Assembly: GCA_026008535.1 (NCBI GenBank)
Contig: BRKX01000002.1
Span: 59,703,170 to 59,767,169 of the forward strand
Direction: 5' to 3'
Length of the DNA stretch: 64,000 nt
Source of the DNA: Perilla frutescens
Taxonomy: Eukaryota; Streptophyta; Magnoliopsida; Lamiales; Lamiaceae
Positions within the stretch are counted from its first letter, which is position 1, and each line of letters begins with the position of its first letter. Shown piece after piece: positions 1-11,389 of the stretch. The position numbers and the translations under genes were made by a program. The notes beneath the pieces were generated by a model. The model was given only the letters and a program-made list of their open reading frames with translations, made no database searches and was not told the DNA's origin.

Positions 1-1029
1 TCATGATTTTTTTAGGGGTTTATTTTGTGTTTTTTAATGCTTATTAATTCCATTTTAGCATATAAATTTATATTCATTTCAAATAAATTAAATCAATTTA
101 CTTTAATTTTAGGTTCACGAATTTTATTTTAGGGTATAAAATTTTCGAGAACATAACAAAAAGGCAAAAATAGAAATTCAAAAAAATTCAAAAAACAAAA
201 AAACAAACTAGAAAATCGACCACCACAAAAAAGAAAAAAAAAGCTTGCAAGATATAGACTCATGCAAGGCCTTGTGCACGTAAGTGCTGCTTTTTTATGA
301 ATATTTGTCAAATAAATTACCATTTCTTAATGATTTGACAATTTTGACTCAATATTTAAAATGTTTTAATAATAACATCATCTTTGATTCGTATCAATTT
401 CGGTATCTCTAGTTTTTCAGTGAAATATATCTTATAAACGACGTAGTTTTATTATTGAAATTGTGTTAACATTAAAAAAATGGAAGTTATCGAACATATT
501 ACAAATTAAAAGGTGGTGATATTATTGATTTTTTTTTTTATAAAATCATATCGGAATTACAAAATCAACCAAAGGTCCTACTTTACTTGACAATCAACCC
601 AGATTTTAATATGAAGTTGCATGTTTAGTAATTTAGTAATTAATTAATTGATTTTAATTATGAAGTATAAAGTAAATTTTGTGTTGTGTATTTGAAAACG
701 CCCTTTGCCAAAAAAAAATTGTAAATGGGTACGGCGAAAATCTCGTCTATAGATCTACTGTTATTTTCCAGACTTGCATATATAGTATTTTCTTATTTTT
801 GTATATAATGATTTACATAATATATTTTCTATATTTTGAAATTATAAAATTAGATTTTGCAGTTTTCCAAGCTTACGTGCCAAATAATTAAGTCTTCGTC
901 AATTGAAAAAAAGAAGTCTTGTTATAATCCTTCATATAGAATGAATTCTTTAGCTTAATATAAACATCCTTAATGCGCTGAAAATTATATGCGATTGATA
1001 TAATACGGGTTCTCAGTTCAAATTTCATC

Positions 1030-1310
1030 TTTCACCTCTTCGTGTTTCACTATTAAATTTATTATAGAATAAAAATTAATTATAACATAAATGATAATAG
1101 TAAACATTTATCGACAAAAAAATTAAATTAAAAAATTATACAATTTAATTATGAAATAATCGATCAACCATGCTAATGAATTATTAATTAAAATTAAAAA
1201 TTAAATACAAAAATAGTTATAAACATCAATTGGTTGTGGTAAACCCTAATAAACAATTGTATATAATTAAATTAAATCACAAAAATATGAAATGAAAAAA
1301 AAAATACAAG
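1030..1310 (+). repeat. AT-rich dispersed repeat, copy 1
   Basis: One of at least seven same-orientation copies in this window. The recognisable core is a run resembling AATTAAATAC followed by TTATAAAC, a GGTTGTGG/GGGTGGAATAA stretch and AAACCCTAATAA. The other copies lie near 5640-5800, 6060-6210, 22290-22600, 28050-28300, 36520-36800 and 62380-62620. This copy and 28050-28300 are the closest pair, sharing the tail with ACAATTGTA and AAATTAAATTAAATCACAAA. The family is unidentified and there is no coding capacity. Confidence 0.6.
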
Positions 1311-2239
1311 AAAACTCATAAATTAAAAGTGCAACGTACACGGAGAATGCAACAAGAAATGTCATGTGGTAGAATGCATCATCTAATAAATATTCATTTT
1401 TTAAATTAGAGAACCATGCAGATTGGCACTTTGATTTTGTGATTAAATTAATTAATTAATTAATTAATTAGTAGTATTGGTGAAATTTAATCGCGTCAGA
1501 GTGATTAATAAACACGATTAACGTGTCGAAATTAAAGTAGGTCGTAAATTGTAGCATGATATATAGCAGCCGACCATATCCAAAAACGAAAAGTCGCAGC
1601 TTGATGATCTTGTTACGCTTAAGGAAGCCTTTCACTATCTGGCTCGACCGCCCAAAGAAAAAGCACTTTCAATTTTTGAAATAATTAACTCCACGACTCT
1701 TAAAGTGGGCTCGTGTCTTTTCCATGTTCTCCTCGGACTTATTTTTTATTTTTATATATATATTTTTTGTTGTAGCGTTATAGTCCATCAAACCGAGAAA
1801 TTATGCAAAAACAAAAAAAGCATGAAGTTTTTCAACTGAAGAAAGCAGGAAATGGGGCCTCGCTAGTATTTTAATTACTATTAATTAGTCATTTTGATCA
1901 TTTTTATACTACTTTTTATGGTTGACTTTTGATAATGTTTCTCTTTTGGAATAGCAATGTATTGAGATAGTGATTTGTTCGAATGATTGCAGTTTAATAA
2001 TTAATCACTTTTAGCTATAGCTTTAATTTTGGTGTTAGCTGGTTGTTGCTCTTTTTGAGACTCTGGGGCTTAAGTTTGGCAAGACCTGAAATCAAAAGGG
2101 TTAACAATTCCTTCCATGTGGTCTTAAGTCGGGCTTGAATCTAATCTTTTTTAATATTTACACGTTAACACCTCAATTAAGAAAAATGTCAAAACCAATT
2201 TGGACATATTGAAGACTACAGGTCTTTTATGTTAATATT

Positions 2240-2265
2240 AATATATATATATATATATATATATT
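2240..2265. repeat. (AT)n microsatellite
   Basis: Uninterrupted AT dinucleotides in gene-free DNA. Confidence 0.9.
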
Positions 2266-2936
2266 CAAGCATTATACGAATTATTGTAAGGCATTACATG
2301 CATATAATGAACTAGAGTCGAGGTTAATTTCATATAAGGTTTACTCCGAAATTCATATAAGATCCCATTCTCATAAATGTATACAGTATTTTGCATAGTG
2401 CGAGGAAAATCCTAGGGTGATTTTGGCATGCAACACCTCAAATATAGTAAGTCTTTGAAAAGAAATTTCACATTTGACAATATGACTATGACATACCCAT
2501 AGATTATATATGACTGATAAATGTGCTTAAAATTTGTAAAAGGCAGTAAAATGAAGGCCTGTCAATTCTTTAGATAAACCAGCTAGTTAGATTTTCATCA
2601 CAGGTCGGAAGCATTTTCAGATTCATTGCTGGTTTCCTCATGTCTTTAAGAAAATGACCTGTAATTATTAATTAATTTTGGAGAAGTGCCCCCACATAAA
2701 TTTAATCTCAACGCAATAAAAAAAAATTAGCAATTATGAGATGCAACGATAAATATTCAACTTTCTTAACTCTTATCGTCAACATTATGTCATTGTGACA
2801 CTGCCGACATTTTCCCCTCTTAAGAAATTAATCAATATATTTTTTCCACGCAAATTGATTATTATCGTCTATGGCGTCATATGTGTACCAATGTCTCCAG
2901 ACAACTTTTCCCACCTTATCACCTCATTAACTTTAC

Positions 2937-2969
2937 ACATACATACATACATACATACATACATACATA
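2937..2969. repeat. (CATA)n microsatellite
   Basis: About eight copies of a CATA tetranucleotide in gene-free DNA. Confidence 0.9.
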
Positions 2970-4978
2970 ACATTGTGACATTTTTATATTCATTCACCAT
3001 CATTTCAATTTGGAGAAAATTATTATTATTTAAGATAAATGTAATTAGATACGTAAGATAAATTATTATTATTATTTGTCGAAAATTGATTCATGGATTT
3101 GCTCATTTTCATCTTTTAATTGGATTGGTTAGAACATTTTCTTTGTTTGAGGGAAGATCGGTAACAACCCTTTGATCATTACAAAATTGTTAAAAAAGAA
3201 AGCGGCCCATTTTATCCAAGAAAAAGCAGTCGGCCCATTTTCAGTCTGATATTAAGGAAAATTCTTTATCTATATCTATATAATATATAAAAACACAGTT
3301 TTGTTGACAAGGTCTTTGGCACCAATTATGTCAGTTATTTTTCTTAACTTCTCAACTTCAAAGTTCAATCCAAAATTTTTTAAAGGTATTTTCGTATAAA
3401 GAGTTTCAATTAACTTCCAAATCGGTTATCAATTCATGTTATTTAGGAGTTTATAAGAGATGCAAAATTGCAAATCTATTTTCATTCAACAAAATCATGC
3501 AAATTCTATCATCTTCTCTCACTCCACTTCAATCTCTCTTTATGGCCAAACAATTTGGTGGAAGATAAAATCTCTAAAGAAAATAAGAAAAATGGACCAA
3601 GACGATGAAGCGAAGAAATTGAGAAAGTAAAATGAAATTGGCAATTCAAGCACGATTCTCTTTTCGTGCGTAAGCGTGCCGTATATATTTCATCTCCTCT
3701 AACTGACGATATTACAAATAGTTAATTAATATTATTATAGTATTATTTTTAGAAGAATTATGGATAATTCACCAATACTTCAATTTAATTAGTCTTTCTC
3801 TTGTGGATATTCATACAAATCTCTTCAATTTGTGTGTATGTGCATATTTTTTCACATTCAGATATGGATTACGAAATAAGTTGCAGTGAACGAGTAGAAA
3901 GAAACTGCGGTGTGTTAAAAGAGGAAATTGATCTTGGTCTTCCAGAAATTTGCGAGATGCATTCTTGGATGCTTAGCTTTACATTGGACTATTGGAGACA
4001 AACTGCTCATATGGAGATGAATATGCAATTTAATTTCACATTTTAGTTTATAGTAGTCATATATGTTTGGGTCTATGACACCATTTTTTTTTTTTTTTTG
4101 TATTTTGCATTGAAACAGTTGGAGCTTTGGGTCTAGCATGCAATATTAATTAATTTGTTTGAAAAAATTCAAATTGGATGGTGAAAAATTTTACTGTCAA
4201 ATATGGAAGACATTTGATGTGAGCAAAACAATGATCGAGATTCATATATTTCAGATTTACTGATTATGTATATCTGATTTATATTTATGTGGATTAATTA
4301 AATTATATTTTATTTAAAAAATAAGTAAAAATTTAATTATCAATTTGGATTGTGGATGAATCAGGAATTGCAACATTCTTGCTATTGGAGTGTACGCTTT
4401 CCGACAATTATTGATTTCATATCAATCAATATATTGACTAATATAATGGTTGTATAATTGGTGAAATAATTATTTACGTATAATCTAATTAATATATATT
4501 ATAGTATACTAATTTAATATTTCTTGATTTGGAATTGAAGGATGTTTTGGGTTGGAAAAAATATTTTTTCTATTTTTAGATATAATATAGATATAGATAA
4601 GCAATTAAAGTGATTTCATTTTCAACTGATCCCAAATTATTTAAAAAATGCTTCAACTAAGGGTCTTTTCAGTTCGCTAATTAGACTTCAATTTTGAAGT
4701 CGATTTGATTTTGCAAGTACAAGATTTAATTGATGGTGTGGAGATGTTTAATTAATTAGAACAAGGCTTTTTTTTTTCTTTTTTTTTTTTTTTTAACTTT
4801 TTGTCTAAATACGAATTCGGCTTTGCTTTTTGTCTAAATACGAATACGGCTTTGTTGTACAAATATATATAAAAGTTGAGCCAAAAAATAAAACTCACAA
4901 CACTTGTGACCAAAAGGCAAAAGTACATTGATGCCTTCACCTATGCACCACAAATTTACCAATATAATAATAGTTTAG

Positions 4979-4980
<2 letters not shown>

Positions 4981-5023
<43 letters not shown>

Positions 5024-5175
5024 GTGGTGCACACTGGGTAAACTCCGCTCCTGTAAACCACACTTGGCAATACAGGTGTGATAAGCTCACACCTAGTGGT
5101 GTTGGTGGTGGGTCGAACTTCAGACCTTTGGCCTCAAGAAACACCACTCCACCACTAGGCCATCCCCAAAGGGAC
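4981..5175 (-). mobile_element. tRNA-derived SINE (copy 1)
   Basis: On the minus strand this starts with GTCCCTTTGGGGATGG. It continues with a Pol III box A-like TGGCCTAGTGG and, about 50 bases on, a box B-like AGTTCGACCC, and ends in a long poly(A), seen on the plus strand as 40 consecutive T at 4981-5020. A related copy with the same head lies at 35671-35887. I see no clear target duplication around this copy. The family name is not assigned. Confidence 0.75.
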
Positions 5176-5199
5176 AGGTAAATTTTATTTTTTGGTCCT

Positions 5200-5430
5200 A
5201 TTAGAATAAGGTTAAAAGATTTTTAGTCTCAATTGTTGCTTTTTTTGTTCCAAGAGAATTTTCCCAACATTTTTAGTCCCAAATGACATATTTCAACGTT
5301 TTTGGTCCCAAAACTAACGGCCGGTTAAATTTTATGTCTAAAATGTCAAAATATACATCATTTGGGACTAAAAACTTCGAGGAATTAAATCTGGTACATA
5401 AGAACTTACAATTGGAACAAAAAATGTATA
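5200..5430. repeat. Dispersed repeat with ACGGCCGTTAA-like core, copy 1
   Basis: A stretch with 'GGTCCCAAAA...AACGGCCGGTTAA...GGGACTAAAAA' phrasing. A second copy lies at about 6215-6425 and a weaker relative at about 31040-31260. It is probably a decayed mobile element of unknown class and does not code. Confidence 0.45.
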
Positions 5431-5639
5431 TTTTAATTTTTTTAATTTATTCTTCAATTTTAATTTTCTATAATTATTTTAATTTATACATGTTATTTAG
5501 GATTCATCATACCCTATTAATGATTCATTATAAATTTTTATCATTTATTTTTCAAATAATCAACTAATTTTTTTCAAAATATATCAAATATAATATTTAA
5601 AAATAAAAATTAAGGGAAATTTTAGTAGAGTGGCTAGAT

Positions 5640-5800
5640 TATATTTTTAAATCATGAATTAATAATTAAAACTAATATTAAATGTTAAAAAATATAACAA
5701 ATCATAATTTGGTAGGATGAACGCTAATATAACAACTGAAAAACTAAACTAAAGCACTATAAATTGAAATTGAAATTGAAGAAAAAAATAAAGAAAATAT
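5640..5800 (+). repeat. AT-rich dispersed repeat, copy 2
   Basis: Shares AATATTAAATGTTAAAAAAT, a GGTAGGATGAA box and a tail resembling ACTAAACTAAAGCA then AAATTGAAATTGAAG with the copies at 6060-6210 and 22290-22600. Confidence 0.5.
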
Positions 5801-6059
5801 TAAAAAATATATATATAGAAAATGCATTAGGCGATTTCATCCAATTAAAAATATTAGGATATGGGATTTGTGGAAAACCAAAAATACCCCAAATCTATTT
5901 ATTTTAAGGCAATTAACACTTATTTTATCAAACTCAAGTAATTTAATTCAAATTACACACATTTTATTATTATCAAACAAATTATTTTAGCCACCATTAC
6001 TAAAATACTCATTGGTCTTTATTTTTAAATATTTTATTTGGTATATTTTGAAAAATTAA

Positions 6060-6210
6060 AAATAAAGTAAAAAAACAAAATTAATTAATTAATTATTTGA
6101 AAATTAAATGCTAAAATATAATAATAAATTCTAATTGGGTATAAAATTAAACTAAAGCATACTAAATTGAAATCGAAGCAAAAAATGAAAAATAAACTAA
6201 AAAATGATAA
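6060..6210 (+). repeat. AT-rich dispersed repeat, copy 3
   Basis: Same family as 5640-5800: AAATTAAATGCTAAAATA, then a CTAATTGGGTATAAAATT box, then ACTAAAGCATACTAAATTG and AAATCGAAG. Confidence 0.5.
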
Positions 6211-6214
6211 CTAC

Positions 6215-6425
6215 ATTTTTTGTCTCAATCCTAACATTTTTTTTTTTCAAATTTAAATCTTTTTGATGTTTTTGATTCCAAAATTTAACGGCCGTTAAGT
6301 ATTCTATTAGTTTTGCGACCAAAAATATCGAAACATATCATCTGAGACTAAAATTAATGTCAGGAAAAATTCTCTCGTGATCAAAAAAGTAACAATTGAA
6401 CTTAAAATTATTTTGATCATATTTT
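6215..6425. repeat. Dispersed repeat with ACGGCCGTTAA core, copy 2
   Basis: Second copy of the repeat at 5200-5430. It keeps AACGGCCGTTAAG, a 'GACCAAAAATATCGAAACAT' stretch and GAGACTAAAA. Confidence 0.45.
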
Positions 6426-7320
6426 AATGGATCAAAAGTGAAATTAATTGTAATAGGTTTTTCAAAAGTTAGCCCATTTCTGGAGGGACCAGTGGAGGTC
6501 CAAATTATAGTTTTAAATAATAAGGCAGTGGCGGGGGCTACACTATTGTATAAGTATAACAGAATGTTAGACTCTTTCATATTTCATGCTTTCTTGTGCA
6601 ACATAAAAAGAATAATGCGGTATTTCGTATTTTTTTTTTGTGCGATAAAGATATAATATATGGCTAGTGAGAGTAGGGTAATTTGTTGACTTTTTTGTAT
6701 TTAATTTTCTTTTCCTAAGCGTGTTTTGTTTCATTGACACATTGATTTTCAGTTTTCAATTCTCTCTTATTTTCTACAGTGAAACATTGTATTTTTTTAG
6801 GTCATTCAAACACCTGATAAAATAAGAAATGCATTAGCGAGACCAAAATAACTTTAACAAAATTATAAAAATAAGAATAAAATAACTTTAACAAAATTTG
6901 AAAAAGTTAGAATTCAAAAATCACTGCAAATTAATTCATCAGAAAAAATTCTCCACAGTCCACATAAATAAAAAAATGAAAATAAATTAAATCACATTAT
7001 ATAATATAGCTACAAAAAAAGACTGATAATTTATTAAATTAAAAGTAAAATAACAACAGCAGAAGAATTGCCAAACTTTAAGAAATGAGAAATCCATTTA
7101 AGCTATTAATTAGTTATAATAAAACCGTGTTTTAGAAATGCTTGTCCAACCTTATTATTATTTTTAAACAATTCTAACTTCTTCCTCGACCTCAACAATT
7201 AGTCGCCGCCAACACTGCATATATAATTAAGTTTGTGTTCTGCGCACATCACATTGATCTATGTGACTCATTGCACCGGCGTCCTGACTCCTCTCCCCCG
7301 GATCCGCCACTGTAATAAGG
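6426..7320. other. Gene-free stretch upstream of the MFT-like gene
   Basis: AT-rich sequence with no ORF that I can tie to a protein family. The last 120 bases are more balanced in composition and run into the probable promoter. Confidence 0.4.
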
Positions 7321-7335
7321 TACATCCATCAACTA

Positions 7336-7343
7336 CATGCATG
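7336..7343 (+). promoter_or_regulatory. RY repeat (CATGCATG) upstream of MFT-like gene
   Basis: A perfect CATGCATG palindrome about 245 bases before the start codon. RY elements are bound by B3 factors of the ABI3/FUS3/LEC2 group, active in seeds. Function here is inferred from the motif and from the gene family. Confidence 0.45.
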
Positions 7344-7344
7344 A

Positions 7345-7388
7345 TTTATATATCGTAGATTGTTAAGTAACAATCTATGATATATAAA
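7345..7388. repeat. 20-bp inverted repeat (potential hairpin)
   Basis: Arms 7345-7364 and 7369-7388 are complementary at 19 of 20 positions with a 4-base loop, AAGT. It lies between the RY box and the ABRE-like site upstream of the MFT-like gene. It could form a cruciform in DNA, or a stem in RNA if transcribed. Confidence 0.8.
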
Positions 7389-7463
7389 TAAGGTCTTCTA
7401 AGTTGAAACGTACACTTGTCCAAAGCTTGCCACCACGTAGTTGATCATCGCCACATTTTCACA

Positions 7464-7470
7464 ACGTGTC
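7464..7470 (+). promoter_or_regulatory. ABRE-like ACGTGTC upstream of MFT-like gene
   Basis: ACGTGTC is the core of the abscisic-acid response element read by ABI5-type bZIP factors. It lies about 120 bases before the start codon, just before a CTTATATCTT stretch that could serve as a weak TATA region. In Arabidopsis MFT is a known ABI3/ABI5 target; the link here is by analogy. Confidence 0.45.
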
Positions 7471-7586
7471 CTCTCCTTATATCTTTTCTCTCTCTCCCAC
7501 AGCATTGAGGCATGCAGCATTAGGTATAGACGTTGCTGTGTCGCTAAGAAATTATTGATCCAATTAATTAATTGGAGATCGATCAG

Positions 7587-8510
7587 ATGCGTAGGGCGTC
7601 GCTGGATCCGCTGGTGGTGGGGAGAGTAGTCGGAGATGTGCTCGACATCTTCATTCCAACGGCGGAGATGGTGGTGCGCTACGGCGGTAAGAAAATAAGC
7701 ATTAATGGCGGTAAGGTGAAGCCATCCTCGGCTGCTGAAAGGCCTAAACTCTGTATCACCGGTTCACCAAATAACTACTACACTCTTGTAAGCGTTAATT
7801 ATATATCTATATATATGTAATTAATTACTCAATCTCTCTCTGCCAAATATATAATATATGTAATATATAATGTCCATCATTCCTTAATTAATTAATATAC
7901 GTGTTTAATTTTAGAATGTTTATTTATAAACTTAATTTGATGATGACTTAATTAGCTTGTTTTTCCTTGAACACATTGCATGATTAGGTTATGGTTGATC
8001 CTGACGCTCCTAGTCCGAGTGAACCTTCATTCAGGGAATGGCTCCAGTGGTAAGACTCCATTAATTCTTTTCTTTTTTCTTTTTTCTCTTCATTGCAATG
8101 TATATGCTTAATCAATCATATCTTCCATTGTGCAGGCTAGTTATAGATATTCCCGAGGGATGTGATGCGAGTGAAGGTAATGAATATAATTAATCCCTGA
8201 TTTAGAAGGACATAAAAAAATAAAATAGTCCTGCAATTAATGTGTGGAGCGATGGATAATCATCCAATTAATTAATTAAATAGGGAAGGAGCTAATGGAG
8301 TACATGGGGCCACAGCCGCCAATCGGGATTCATCGTCACGTATTTGCAGCATTCCGGCAGCAGGGGCTTATGGAGACGGTGAAAGGGAGACCGGTGGAGC
8401 GGGGACTTTTCAATACGCGACACTTTGCAACCGAGAATCAACTTGGGCTTCCCGTCGCCGCTCTCTATTTCAATTCTCAGAAACAACCACTCGGAAACAA
8501 GAAGCGTTAA
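7587..8510 (+). CDS. MFT: MFT-like phosphatidylethanolamine-binding protein, four exons
   Basis: Exons are 7587-7787, 7988-8049, 8136-8176 and 8284-8510; all introns are GT-AG, and the 62- and 41-bp middle exons are the FT/TFL1-family sizes. The 176-residue product carries the PEBP motifs DPDAPSPSEP (71-80) and GIHR. The family's deciding position has Trp (REW, W85), where FT has Tyr and TFL1 has His; this, a short segment-B loop and the start SLDPLVVGRVVGDVLD point to MOTHER OF FT AND TFL1. MFT proteins act in ABA/GA control of seed germination. The ATG at 7587 is the first in frame; upstream in-frame codons are not ATG. Odd point: residue 87 is Gln (REWLQW), where FT and TFL1 have the pocket histidine, so ligand binding may differ. 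No stops or frameshifts are visible. It stands alone, with ABRE and RY sites upstream. Confidence 0.93.
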
Positions 8511-9308
8511 TTAATTAATTAATTCATTCATGTCTCCGTCTCTTCACTATTATATCATACTCATAGACCTCGTCTTATCTCTCTCTCTTCCATGTTTAAT
8601 TTGCCTATGTATATTTTATTGTTTTTTTACTTCTTTCACCGAGGATCCCGAATGCGAGACGTCTTATTTTGTACTTCAGTCTCCATGATTTGGGTGTCTC
8701 CGAAAGAACTGTTTATGCTTATACATAATATATTTATGTTGAGTATTGTTATGTTTGTAAAATTTTGCATATACCCTTTTTCTAGTGTATTGACTTTGTT
8801 TGTTTGTTTGTTTCATGTGGAAATAGGGGAAACTACTAACTTCAACTTTTAATTTTTTTTTTCCCACAAAGTTTTAAACATATTTTTTTTACCTTTAATT
8901 ACAAAAATACCTTTATATTCATATTTTTAAAAAAAAACCATATTTTCCCTCCTCCACCTAGTCGTCCACAACCATTTGCAAAAATTGAAGATTATTAACA
9001 TTGTTATATTATTGGATGTTATTTGGGTTTGAAGTTTGATTTGAGAGAAAAATTGAAGCAAGTATATATGGAAGAAGTGTGTGGGCATAATGACAAGATA
9101 TCTAAAAGTAATCCCTTATGTAGTTTATTTATGAAAATTTGAAAAAGAAAAAACAAAGTATTTCTCCAAACTTCAAAAATTCTGAAAAAGTGAAGTTTTT
9201 AACTTCGCGCGCTGAGCTTAGCACGCATTTATCAATGCACGCAGTATTATGTGGTTGGTGTGCATGCGCCGATGTGATTTTGTCTATATATATATATATG
9301 ATAAAAAC
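8511..9308. other. MFT 3' flank and AT-rich spacer
   Basis: The 3' untranslated region probably ends within the first 300 bases (AATATATTTATG near 8728). From about 8825 a stretch reading 'GGGGAAACTACTAACTTCAAC ... AGTTTTAAACATATTTTTTT' resembles one inverted-repeat end of the MULE at 57714-59407, suggesting a decayed related end. No gene seen. Confidence 0.35.
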
Positions 9309-9775
9309 TTATATGAGATCGTCTAACGGGTCTCTTACATTAGACGGGTCAAAACCCGTCCAAACCCGCCCCCACGCGCCCGTGCATATTTTAATTTTTT
9401 TTTTGGGCCTGCCAGCCCAGCTGGGCTGTTTTCACTTTTTTTTGTCCCCTTTTTCTCCTTTCTTTCTCATGCCCAGTTTTTGTTATATCTTTTTTTTTTC
9501 ACTTTCTTTCTTCCTTTTTTTTAAATAATTATTTTTTTAAAAATTAATTCAATTCAATTTTAGTGCTCACCAATTCCATTTTAGGTATACATTTATTTTT
9601 TTAAAAATATATTTATGTGTTGAAATTTTATTTAAAAAAATAAATTCAATTCAATTCAATTTTATGGTTTACTAATTTCAATTTAGGGTATAGATTTATT
9701 TATAAAAAAAACATATATTGAAGTATCTTTAAAATAATTATAGTATCATTAATTAGGGATGAAGTATTACTAATT

Positions 9776-9985
9776 GCAGAAGAAAGTATCAGTAATTAGA
9801 AGAAAAGTATCACTAATCGCAGAAGAAAGTATCACTAATTAGAAGAAAAGTATCACTAATTGCAGAAGAAAGTATCACTAATTAGAAGAAAAGTATCACT
9901 AATTGCAGAAGAAAATATCACTAATTAGAAGAAAAGTATCACTAATTGCAGAAGAAAGTATCACTAATTAGAAAGAAAAGTATCA
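9776..9985 (+). repeat. 43-bp tandem repeat (GTATCACTAA type)
   Basis: About five units with exact 43-bp spacing: the marker TTAGAAGAAAAGTATCACT recurs at 9796, 9839, 9882 and 9925. Each unit contains two GTATCACTAAT motifs separated by GCAGAAGAA or AGAAGAAA. Further GTATCATTAA copies continue to about 10290. Confidence 0.85.
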
Positions 9986-10336
9986 GTTCAAACATATTGT
10001 AATTCAAAAATTGAATCATTAGCTACATAAAAAAAAATGTTGCATTTTCAAAAATTGAACATGATAGTGACTAGTAACTACTCATTATATTAGTGATGCT
10101 TCATTTTTTATTACTAGTGATACTTACTTCATAATTAATGATACTTTTCTATTGTTAATTTAATAATTAATGCTTAATCATCGGTACTTTTCATTTTCAT
10201 GAAAATGTAATTTTTATCTAGTGAAATATCATTAACTGTGATGTGAAGTATCATTAATTATGGATGAAGTATCATTAACAAAATCATTAAAAAAATATGA
10301 TTTATAATTCTTCATAATGAAGCGTGAATTGAAGTC

Positions 10337-10338
10337 GT

Positions 10339-10377
<39 letters not shown>
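10337..10377. repeat. (GA)n microsatellite
   Basis: Long uninterrupted GA tract inside element A; a second GA tract lies near 10463-10484. Confidence 0.9.
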
Positions 10378-10378
<1 letters not shown>

Positions 10379-10730
10379 GAGCTGTGCGTGCGTGTGAGAG
10401 AGAGGGGGTGGGGGTAGGGTAGTGTGGGAGGGTAGAAAAAAGTGCCAAAGAAGAAAAAAGAAAAGAGAGAGAGAGAGAGAGAGATGAGTTGTGCGTGCTG
10501 TGAGAGAGAGGATGAGGGCAGAAAAACTGCCGAAAAAAAGAGAAAAGAGTTAAATGTAAAAAAAAATTAAAAATTGAATATTAAAGAAAAGAGGAGAAGG
10601 GGGAAGACTATTAAAAAAATCAAAAAGAAAAGAAAAAAGGAGGGGGACCACTTTGATGGGTCAAATAATATCCGTCTAACGTAAGGGAATCCGTTAGACA
10701 CTTAGACCGTCTCAAAGGAGTGTGCCCCTT

Positions 10731-10762
<32 letters not shown>

Positions 10763-11389
10763 TGGGATCAAGTGAGAACCAAAGTCTCATGTGAGAACAA
10801 AGAACCAATCTTAGCCATAAATCTAGTTGATTTGAGTGGTCTGGATTGCTTCAAATTTTCGATGGTAATCTTGTAATTTTTGATAAATTTTAGGGTTGTG
10901 AGGTTATTTATGTAATTTGATAATTCTAATTATTACATGTGAATTTCTTCTCTTTCTCCTTCCCGTAAGTTTTCTCTCTGGTTTTCCTCTCCTTCTTGTA
11001 AGCTCTCTCCCTCTTCTCTTCTTCCTGCTTCTTGTAAGTTCTCTCTCCCTCTCTTTCTCTTCTTTCTGTGAGTTTTTTTTTTGTTCGATGTTCTTGGATG
11101 AAAACGCCGGTAAATATATGAGTGTGTTGTTGTAGTAAAAATAATGATGTGGAGATGAGGCGAACAACAAGATGATGAGCTAGACGACGTGTTGGATCTG
11201 TGATTCAATTATAGTCCTGCAGAGATGGCTAAACTTCAGTAGAGAGGAACTGAGAGAGAGACTCATAATTTTTTTGGGTTTAATTTGTAGATAGGATATT
11301 TGAGATTTTGAGTTCATGGGAGATAACTTAGTTATGGAGTTAAGAGTTTTTTTCAATCTGATTAGCACGAGATTAACGAGAGTATTTGC

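Larger units (their letters stand above)
1..4980. other. Gene-free AT-rich intergenic DNA
   Basis: I see no supportable gene in this stretch. Open frames are short, low-complexity and resemble no family I know. It holds an AT-rich dispersed repeat copy (about 1030-1310), a TTAA microsatellite near 1445-1470, an (AT)n run at 2240-2265 and a CATA tetranucleotide run at 2937-2969. Confidence 0.6.
9309..10725. mobile_element. Element A: non-autonomous inverted-repeat element
   Basis: The left end reads TATGAGATCGTCTAACGGGT and then a CTTACATTAGACGGGTC block. Near 10671-10715 the right end holds the inverse of these blocks (CCGTCTAACGTAAGGG, then CCGTTAGACACTTAGACCGT). Between them lie a 43-bp tandem array, more GTATCATTAA motifs, (GA)n runs and no coding sequence. 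No target duplication could be fixed. A relic of the same family lies near 28560-28670. Class is not certain. Confidence 0.6.

Noticed and set aside
9776..9985. Regular 43-bp repeats that could be mistaken for a CRISPR array
   Set aside because: There are no unique spacers: the whole unit repeats. The context is a plant nuclear genome.
10904..11208. Open frames rich in Arg/Glu/Lys
   Set aside because: They arise from CT/GA-rich low-complexity DNA at the left of element B and show no conserved domain.
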